DNA of 16,378 nucleotides, taken from contig DEKQ01000141.1 of assembly GCA_002353975.1 (NCBI GenBank), forward strand, positions 1 to 16,378. Direction: 5' to 3'. Position 1 is the stretch's first letter; every line of letters begins with the position of its first letter. The position numbers were made by a program, and so were the translations under genes. Source of the stretch: Prevotellaceae bacterium UBA2718. Lineage in GTDB: Bacteria; Bacteroidota; Bacteroidia; Bacteroidales; Bacteroidaceae. The notes beneath the pieces were generated by a model. The model was not told the origin of the DNA and did no database searches. It worked only from the letters and a program-made list of their open reading frames with translations. Of the stretch, positions 5,721 to 11,043 are shown in pieces.

Positions 5721-7343
5721 ATGAACGATAACGAACTGATGAACCGAAGAAGGTTCTTTAAGAAGACAGCAAAGGAAATGCTTCCTATGCTTGGGACTTT
5801 TGTGGCTGGGCCAACGGTGATAATGAGCACATTGACTTCTTGTGGAGATGACTGCATTGGGTGTGAGGCAGCATGTCGTGATAATTGTTCTGACTCATGT
5901 AAGGGTGACTGTTATACATCTTGCTCCAATAGTTCTGCTGGGGGTGACTGTTCGGATTGCTCATCATCTTGTAGTACCAGTTCTACAAATAGTACATGTT
6001 CGTCTTGCGCCAATGATTGTTCAAGTTCTTGTAAAGACACATGTCAAGAAAACTGCAGTGATGGGTGTAAGACAACATGTTCATCATCATGTGAAGGGTC
6101 TGCAACAGGGAAACCAACAACAGGTACCATCAATGGGCATGATTATGTTGATTTGGGACTCAGTGTTTTATGGGCAAAGTGCAATATAGGTGCCTCAAAA
6201 GAAGATGATTATGGGAGTTATTATGCTTTTGCTGATCCAACTGGAAACAACGTAACTGCTGATTCATATGATAAAGATACCATTTTGTATTATGATTCTT
6301 TAGATTTACAACCTGGACAATCAATATCTGGTACGAAGCTTGACGCTGCCACTCATAATTGGGGTAACAAATGGAGAATACCAACAATCAATGAGTTTCA
6401 AGAATTAATAAGTAATTGTGAAATAGAGGCGATTTATTATGAAGAGATACATGGATGGCTAAAACGGACTGCTGCAAAATTTGTGAGTAAGATAAATGGA
6501 AATAGTATTTTACTTCCAATAGCAGGTTGGATTGATGAAAAAGGAGGAAAGCCAAGTGAATACTCCCTTGAACAAGGAGGGTATTACTGGACGGGAATTG
6601 TAATAAGGAAAAAGAAAGGACGTGAACCAGATATTGCACGTGCAGCATTTGCATTTATTGGTGGTTATACAGCTCTCGTGCATTCAGATGATGGTAACTG
6701 GTATGATGGATCATCTGTATCAGATTTCTATTCAATACGCCCTGTAATCACCAGAGAAAACGCAGGTCTCTCAACTTGTAATGGTTCGTGTACAGCTCTA
6801 TGTTCGAGCAATTGTAACTCCACATGTAAAAACACATGTGACAATACATGCCTTGCTAACTGTGGTGGTAATTGTGTGGGTGGATGTTCTGAAGGTTGCT
6901 TAACTGGTTGTAAGACAACATGTAAGGGTGAATGCAAAGAGAAATGCACAAAGACTTGTGCAGACTCCTGTAAGGCCCAGACTTCACAGTATTGTTCAAA
7001 TTGTGCAAGCAGCTGTTCTTCTGGATGCACTACCAACTGTGCTGATGCTTGTAAGGCTCAGACATCACAAGGATGTTCAAACTGTTCATCCGAATGTAGC
7101 GGAAAGTGTGGTGGCAGTTGCCAAAGCGATTGTACTGGTAGTTGTGGTATGAATTGCGCTGTAACTTGTGGAGGTAGTTGTTCTGCAGATTGTATAGGGA
7201 GATGCAAGAGTTATTGCACAAACAACTCCTATAACAACACCTCATGGTGTGCTGGCTGCGTATTCAATTGTAGTTCATATTGTGCAAATACGTGTTCTTT
7301 CTATTGTTATAGTTCATGTAAGAATAATGGAAGAATTGGATAA
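5721..7343 (+). CDS. Tat-exported lipoprotein with two CXXX-repeat blocks around a FISUMP domain; proposed radical SAM substrate
   Basis: This 540-residue protein has 65 cysteines. Residues 8-15 (NRRRFFKK) are a twin-arginine motif, and the signal ends in lipobox LTSC (Cys41), so Tat export plus lipidation is predicted. Block 1 (41-124) has 20 Cys and block 2 (353-533) has 43 Cys, almost all spaced Cys-x3-Cys. C353-C417 is an unbroken run of 17. The other spacers are mostly Ser, Thr, Asn, Gly, Asp and Lys. Six of seven runs open with CxxC, and two are preceded by the same KAQTSQ linker. Residues 137-343 match the Fib_succ_major (FISUMP) domain (GHDYVDLGLSVLWAKC, RIPTINEFQEL, YSIRPVI), a family of cell-surface domains of unknown role. 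ATG 5721 is chosen because the Tat signal begins there and the promoter lies downstream of ATG 5388. The last 17 bases overlap the radical SAM gene. Modification is inferred from context. Base composition is more AT-rich than the genes around it. Confidence 0.85.
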   Translation: MNDNELMNRRRFFKKTAKEMLPMLGTFVAGPTVIMSTLTSCGDDCIGCEAACRDNCSDSCKGDCYTSCSNSSAGGDCSDCSSSCSTSSTNSTCSSCANDCSSSCKDTCQENCSDGCKTTCSSSCEGSATGKPTTGTINGHDYVDLGLSVLWAKCNIGASKEDDYGSYYAFADPTGNNVTADSYDKDTILYYDSLDLQPGQSISGTKLDAATHNWGNKWRIPTINEFQELISNCEIEAIYYEEIHGWLKRTAAKFVSKINGNSILLPIAGWIDEKGGKPSEYSLEQGGYYWTGIVIRKKKGREPDIARAAFAFIGGYTALVHSDDGNWYDGSSVSDFYSIRPVITRENAGLSTCNGSCTALCSSNCNSTCKNTCDNTCLANCGGNCVGGCSEGCLTGCKTTCKGECKEKCTKTCADSCKAQTSQYCSNCASSCSSGCTTNCADACKAQTSQGCSNCSSECSGKCGGSCQSDCTGSCGMNCAVTCGGSCSADCIGRCKSYCTNNSYNNTSWCAGCVFNCSSYCANTCSFYCYSSCKNNGRIG

Positions 7344-8589
7344 TCGTATCAAAGAGGCAGATCGCGGTTGGCAGTCTGGAATGGCGAAAAGCATCACATT
7401 CATCGTGACAAAAGATTGTCAACTTGCCTGTAAGTATTGTTACTTGGTAGGTAAGAACACTAAGGAGCGGATGACCTGGGAGGTGGCAAAAGAGGCCATT
7501 GACTACATACTGGAGCGCGAAAGTGAGTTTAGGGAGCAATCGGTCATCTGGGACTTCATCGGTGGGGAACCTTTCTTGGAAATAGACCTGATAGACCGCA
7601 TCTGCGATTATGTCAAGACCGAAATGTACCGGCGTAACCATCACTGGTTCAACTCCTATCGTTTCTCGTTTTCCACCAATGGCATCAACTATCACACCGA
7701 CAAGGTTCAACGATTCATCAAGAAGAACCATTCGCACCTGAGCATTGGTATCACCATTGACGGCACCAAGCGTAAGCATGACCTGAACCGCATCTGGAAG
7801 ACGCCGGAGATGGAGCATGGCATAATTTCTAAGCCAGAGGAGGAGCGTGGTTCATACGAAGATGTTGTGAAAAACATTCCGCTGTGGTTATCGCAATTCC
7901 CTGAAGCAGGTACGAAGGTTACTATATCCTCGCCCGACATTCCGTATATCAAGGAGAGTGTGCTGCACTTATATAGTCTTGGCATTAAGGAGGTGAATAT
8001 CAACTGCGTATTTGAGGATGTTTGGAAAGAAGGTGATGACGTGCTATTTGAAGAGCAGCTGACGGAACTGGCTGATGCTATCATTGACGATGACCTGTAC
8101 AGAGACCATGCCTGTTCGTTTTATCAGGAGTTTATCGGCAAGCCTATGAACCCTGAGGTTGACAACCAGAACTGGTGCGGCGCAGGCAAGATGCTGGCAA
8201 TAGATGCCGCAGGCAACTTCTATCCCTGCACCCGCTTTGCTGCCTATTCGCTGAGAAGCAAGCCTGCCTGGATTATCGGCAACATACACGATGGCATAGA
8301 CCAGAACAAGTTGCGTCCGTTCCTGACGCTGGACCGAACGACACAGAGCAAGCCTGAGTGTATTGACTGTGAGGTGGCCTCAGGCTGTGCATGGTGCCAG
8401 GGTGAGAACTATGATGCGGCAGATACTCATACTGTATATCAGCGCTCTACTGCCATCTGCAAGATGCACAAGGCCCGCGTGCGTGCCAACAATTACTATT
8501 GGAACAAACTGTTCCGCAAATTGGAGTTGGAAGGCCGCAAGGAAGAATATGAAAGACAAAAAGCTAAAGTAAAGGATCCAGTATGCTGA
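7327..8589 (+). CDS. Radical SAM/SPASM peptide maturase, CXXX-repeat target type
   Basis: This is a 420-residue cytoplasmic enzyme. The radical SAM cluster motif is CQLACKYCY (Cys31, Cys35, Cys38, form CxxxCxxC) with the SAM-contacting motif GGEP shortly after (WDFIGGEPF, about residue 80). The C-terminal third is a SPASM domain for auxiliary iron-sulfur clusters: NWCGAGK, FYPCTRF, CIDCEVASGCAWC and ICKMHK. Such enzymes install thioether or carbon-carbon crosslinks in peptides. Here the neighbouring CXXX protein is the obvious substrate, and the layout resembles the computationally defined radical SAM maturases with CXXX-repeat targets. I choose ATG 7327, inside the end of the substrate gene (17-base overlap, suggesting coupled translation), over GTG 7249, which would add 26 hydrophobic residues unlike the family. 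The end overlaps the next gene by 7 bases. Confidence 0.87.
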   Translation: MEELDNRIKEADRGWQSGMAKSITFIVTKDCQLACKYCYLVGKNTKERMTWEVAKEAIDYILERESEFREQSVIWDFIGGEPFLEIDLIDRICDYVKTEMYRRNHHWFNSYRFSFSTNGINYHTDKVQRFIKKNHSHLSIGITIDGTKRKHDLNRIWKTPEMEHGIISKPEEERGSYEDVVKNIPLWLSQFPEAGTKVTISSPDIPYIKESVLHLYSLGIKEVNINCVFEDVWKEGDDVLFEEQLTELADAIIDDDLYRDHACSFYQEFIGKPMNPEVDNQNWCGAGKMLAIDAAGNFYPCTRFAAYSLRSKPAWIIGNIHDGIDQNKLRPFLTLDRTTQSKPECIDCEVASGCAWCQGENYDAADTHTVYQRSTAICKMHKARVRANNYYWNKLFRKLELEGRKEEYERQKAKVKDPVC

Positions 8590-9518
8590 CATACCTTATT
8601 ATATTGTTAGATGACACAAGCACATCGTATTGCCACTACGAGGTGAACCGCAAAGAACGCAGGCTCATTAGTCTTGAAGATTTGAGGGCTGGCATCGTCT
8701 TCGCCATGAAGGAGAACCTGAATGTGCAGTTTGTCTATCCTGACTATGAACTGCCAGCGGAGTATCTGGAGGCTATCGACTCTATAGACCATACAGACAT
8801 CAAGCCTGTGGGAAGTAATGATGGAACTGATGTCGTAGTGTTGGATGGATGGAAGGGCAAGCCTGCAGAAGGCTCTACATGCATTATCCGATGCAGTCGT
8901 CAAGAATTATCTGATAACTTGCCGACGCTGACAGGGTGGCTGAGTAGTGTGGAAAGGCTGAACATAGTGCTGACAGACGTGGAGGCCTTCAGCGATGATG
9001 ACATAGGCAGCTATAAGGAAACCTTAGAAACTTTGGCCGATAGTCTCGCTGACATGTATAAGGCGGGTAAGCCTGTACAGGTGAACTTACTTACCGACCG
9101 TCTCATATTGAAAGAGATGAACAACTGCGGGGCGGGTGACAACTCTGTCACACTGGCACCCAATGGAAAATTCTATATCTGTCCGGCTTACTACTATGGG
9201 GACGAAGAGCAGAGCGTCGGTGAACTGAGTAGTGGACTCAACATTAAGAATGCCCAGCTGCTGCGTCTTGACCATGCTCCCATTTGCCGTCAGTGTGATG
9301 CCTATCATTGCCGGCGTTGTATATGGATGAACAGCAGGTTGACAATGGATGCCAATACGCCGTCGCATCAGCAGTGTGTAGTGGCACATGTTGAGCGTAA
9401 TGCGTCGCGTTACCTACAACAGAAACTACAGGAGAAAGGCATACAACTGAGCAATTCATACGAGATAGCAGAAATAGATTATTTAGACCCTTTTAATATC
9501 GTAAACAGATGGAAGTAA
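8583..9518 (+). CDS. SPASM-like partner without a radical SAM core, CXXX repeat peptide maturase type
   Basis: This 311-residue protein has no CxxxCxxC motif and no GGEP-like motif, so it should not cleave SAM. The C-terminal region nevertheless looks like a SPASM cluster-binding domain: NNCGAGDN (about 180), FYICPAYYYG, PICRQCDAYHCRRCIW, and a final QQCVVAH. The N-terminal half, beginning MLTYLIILLDDTSTSYCHYE, has no motif I can name. It probably works as a partner of the radical SAM enzyme, for example in substrate recognition or electron transfer to the auxiliary clusters. The architecture agrees with the 'CXXX repeat peptide maturase' family that accompanies such systems. It overlaps the radical SAM gene by 7 bases and the next gene by 10, so the operon is tightly coupled. 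The family name rests on memory of the group, not on a search. Confidence 0.72.
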   Translation: MLTYLIILLDDTSTSYCHYEVNRKERRLISLEDLRAGIVFAMKENLNVQFVYPDYELPAEYLEAIDSIDHTDIKPVGSNDGTDVVVLDGWKGKPAEGSTCIIRCSRQELSDNLPTLTGWLSSVERLNIVLTDVEAFSDDDIGSYKETLETLADSLADMYKAGKPVQVNLLTDRLILKEMNNCGAGDNSVTLAPNGKFYICPAYYYGDEEQSVGELSSGLNIKNAQLLRLDHAPICRQCDAYHCRRCIWMNSRLTMDANTPSHQQCVVAHVERNASRYLQQKLQEKGIQLSNSYEIAEIDYLDPFNIVNRWK

Positions 9519-9793
9519 GAAAAATTGTGGGGCAAGTGACCCCGGAAGAGCGCGATGAGATACAGAAGCTCTTTGAGCGCAAGAACGGCCTGACTGAGTT
9601 GGCCAAGATAGTAACAGCAGACAATAATGATCTGTATGAGAAACTCATAAAAGACATGGGTGAGACTGGCACCAAGTTCCAGCAGTGGTGGGACGAGAAA
9701 GCCAAGCAATACAACTGGGAGAGCCATCCGAATGGCAACTGGGAAATAAACTTCCAGACATGTGAGATAACCCTTGTAGTAAACGAAGCATAA
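9509..9793 (+). CDS. Small CXXX-repeat modification system accessory protein
   Basis: This soluble 94-residue protein has no signal peptide and no membrane segment. The N-terminal half is charged and helical in character (MEVRKIVGQVTPEERDEIQK, LFERKNGLTELAKIV). The C-terminal half is rich in Trp and Lys (FQQWWDEKAKQYNWE), ending with NFQTCEITLVVNEA. I do not recognise a catalytic motif. Size and position match the small protein that accompanies the CXXX-repeat radical SAM maturases, so a role in binding the substrate leader or the enzyme is inferred. Its start overlaps the preceding gene by 10 bases, and its TAA stop shares one base with the tatA ATG, so translation of the two is probably coupled. 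Confidence 0.65.
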   Translation: MEVRKIVGQVTPEERDEIQKLFERKNGLTELAKIVTADNNDLYEKLIKDMGETGTKFQQWWDEKAKQYNWESHPNGNWEINFQTCEITLVVNEA

Positions 9794-10017
9794 TGGCAAC
9801 ACAGTTACTATTTATTGGCACCACAGAGCTGATGCTCATCGCGGGCATAGCCCTGCTACTCTTTGGCGGAAAGAAACTGCCGGAGATGATGCGAGGCATG
9901 GGACGCGGCATAAGCGAATTTAAGAAGGGAGCCAAAGAAGCCTCAGAGCCTTTTGAAGAGGTGAAGGAAGAACTGAAAGAGGCTAAGAAAGATATTGATG
10001 AAGTCATCAAAGAATGA
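9793..10017 (+). CDS. tatA: TatA-family protein, pore-forming component of twin-arginine translocation
   Basis: This 74-residue protein has the full TatA layout: a short N-terminus with Glu (GTTELMLIAG), one membrane helix (about 10-25), the hinge LLFGGKKLPE, an amphipathic helix (MMRGMGRGISEFKKG), and a charged tail. TatA oligomers form the transport path for folded proteins across the inner membrane. No separate TatB is present, so this looks like a minimal TatAC pair in which TatA could serve both roles. It lies directly downstream of the maturation genes (ATG overlapping the previous stop) and in the same operon as a protein with a twin-arginine lipoprotein signal. Confidence 0.93.
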   Translation: MATQLLFIGTTELMLIAGIALLLFGGKKLPEMMRGMGRGISEFKKGAKEASEPFEEVKEELKEAKKDIDEVIKE

Positions 10018-10774
10018 CGAGATGCTTACATTCGGCGGGCACCTTGAGGTGTTGCGCCGGATGCTTTTCCGTATCATTGCGGTAGCTGGTGCTATCGCAA
10101 TGGTTGTGTTTTGCTTTAAGGAAACGACGTGGGAAGTCCTGCTTGCTCCGAGCGAGTGGGACTTTTGCACGTATCGTTGGCTGGAATCGGCGATGCAGGC
10201 GATGGGGATAGACTTCCACTTTGAGGAGTTCAACGTGCAGATGATATCCACTGACCTTTCGAGCCAGTTTATGACGCATATCTCGACGGCGGTGTATCTG
10301 GGCTTGCTTGGAGCATCACCTTATATATTATATGAGCTATTCTGCTTCATTTCGCCTGCCCTGTATGAGAATGAGCGGCGGTATTCGGTGCAGGTGGCAG
10401 GCATTATCTATGTGCTGTTCATCCTTGGGGTGTTGATGAGTTACTTTGTGCTGTTCCCTATCTCGTTCCGCTTCCTCGGCACCTACAGCGTGTCGGCAAA
10501 GGTGGTGAGCAACATCACGCTTGACTCGTATATTTCCACGTTCGTCTCGCTGACGCTCGTGATGGGCATAGTGTTCCAGTTGCCGGTCATAGCGTTCTTT
10601 CTTGGTAAGTTAGGCGTGGTGACGTCTGAAATGCTTGCGCGTTATCGTAGGCATTCGTTTATCGTCATTATGCTGGTGGCAGCCATCATTACCCCGCCAG
10701 ACGTGATGACTTTGGTGCTTGTCACAATCCCGTTATATCTGCTATACGAAGTCAGCATACGTGTGGTCGGTTGA
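9998..10774 (+). CDS. tatC: TatC, twin-arginine signal receptor and translocase core
   Basis: This is a 258-residue polytopic inner-membrane protein with about six hydrophobic segments. Family hallmarks are present: FGGHLEVLRRM near the N-terminus (the HLxELR motif), FISPALYENERR in the second periplasmic/cytoplasmic region, and IITPPDVMTLVLVTIPLYLLYE near the C-terminus. TatC binds the RR motif of substrates. ATG 9998 is chosen, giving MKSSKNDEMLTFGGHLE and a 20-base overlap with tatA. ATG 10022 (four bases after the tatA stop) gives the shorter MLTFGGHLE and remains possible. It is the last gene of the operon that begins with the Cys-repeat lipoprotein. It may be the only tatC of the cell, which would tie the locus to all Tat export. 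Confidence 0.93.
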   Translation: MKSSKNDEMLTFGGHLEVLRRMLFRIIAVAGAIAMVVFCFKETTWEVLLAPSEWDFCTYRWLESAMQAMGIDFHFEEFNVQMISTDLSSQFMTHISTAVYLGLLGASPYILYELFCFISPALYENERRYSVQVAGIIYVLFILGVLMSYFVLFPISFRFLGTYSVSAKVVSNITLDSYISTFVSLTLVMGIVFQLPVIAFFLGKLGVVTSEMLARYRRHSFIVIMLVAAIITPPDVMTLVLVTIPLYLLYEVSIRVVG

Positions 10775-10844
10775 GCAGAGCCTAAGGAGAACGGTGCTGC
10801 GTCTTTATATAGTTCGATGTAGGTGCATGTAGGTTTATGTATGT

Positions 10845-10950
10845 AGCCTTCATTTCGCAATGCTTTTTCACCTAATAACTTACATGGAAAATGTAGATAA
10901 GCAGAAAAAATGAGTTCAAAAACTTTTGGGGAAAAATGAAGGCTTACTTT
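10845..10950 (+). terminator. Possible long-range hairpin ending the tatC operon transcript
   Basis: AGCCTTCATTT (10845-10855) is the reverse complement of AAATGAAGGCT (10934-10944), giving an 11-bp stem that is followed by TACTTTTTT. The loop of nearly 80 bases is far longer than usual, so termination is only a suggestion. The stretch 10817-10844 in front carries three short ATGTAGGT-like repeats. Confidence 0.4.
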
Positions 10951-10960
10951 TTTAGCGGAC

Positions 10961-11010
10961 GGTAATAATAAAAAAGTAACGAGCCCTTTACATTGTAAAG
11001 AGCTCGTTAC
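10961..11010 (-). terminator. Intrinsic terminator of the rhamnogalacturonan lyase gene
   Basis: On the minus strand a hairpin (11010 to 10976: GTAACGAGC, one mismatch, then CTTTAC, loop, GTAAAG and GCTCGTTAC) is followed by TTTTTATTATTACC at 10975-10962. The stem is 15 bp with one internal mismatch. It lies 34 bases past the stop of the PL11 gene. On the plus strand it is preceded by an A-run but has no T-run behind it, so it mainly serves the minus strand. Confidence 0.85.
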
Positions 11011-11043
11011 AAGTGGTTAGTTACGATAAGTCTGTTGCTAATT

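Noticed and set aside
7249..7326. Upstream GTG start for the radical SAM enzyme
   Set aside because: It would add 26 mostly hydrophobic residues that are the out-of-frame reading of the Cys-rich C-terminus; ATG 7327 gives a normal N-terminus.
5841..7343. Metallothionein or disulfide-rich toxin
   Set aside because: Length, strict four-residue spacing, Tat lipoprotein signal and adjacent radical SAM/SPASM genes fit a modified structural protein better. Metal binding is still possible.
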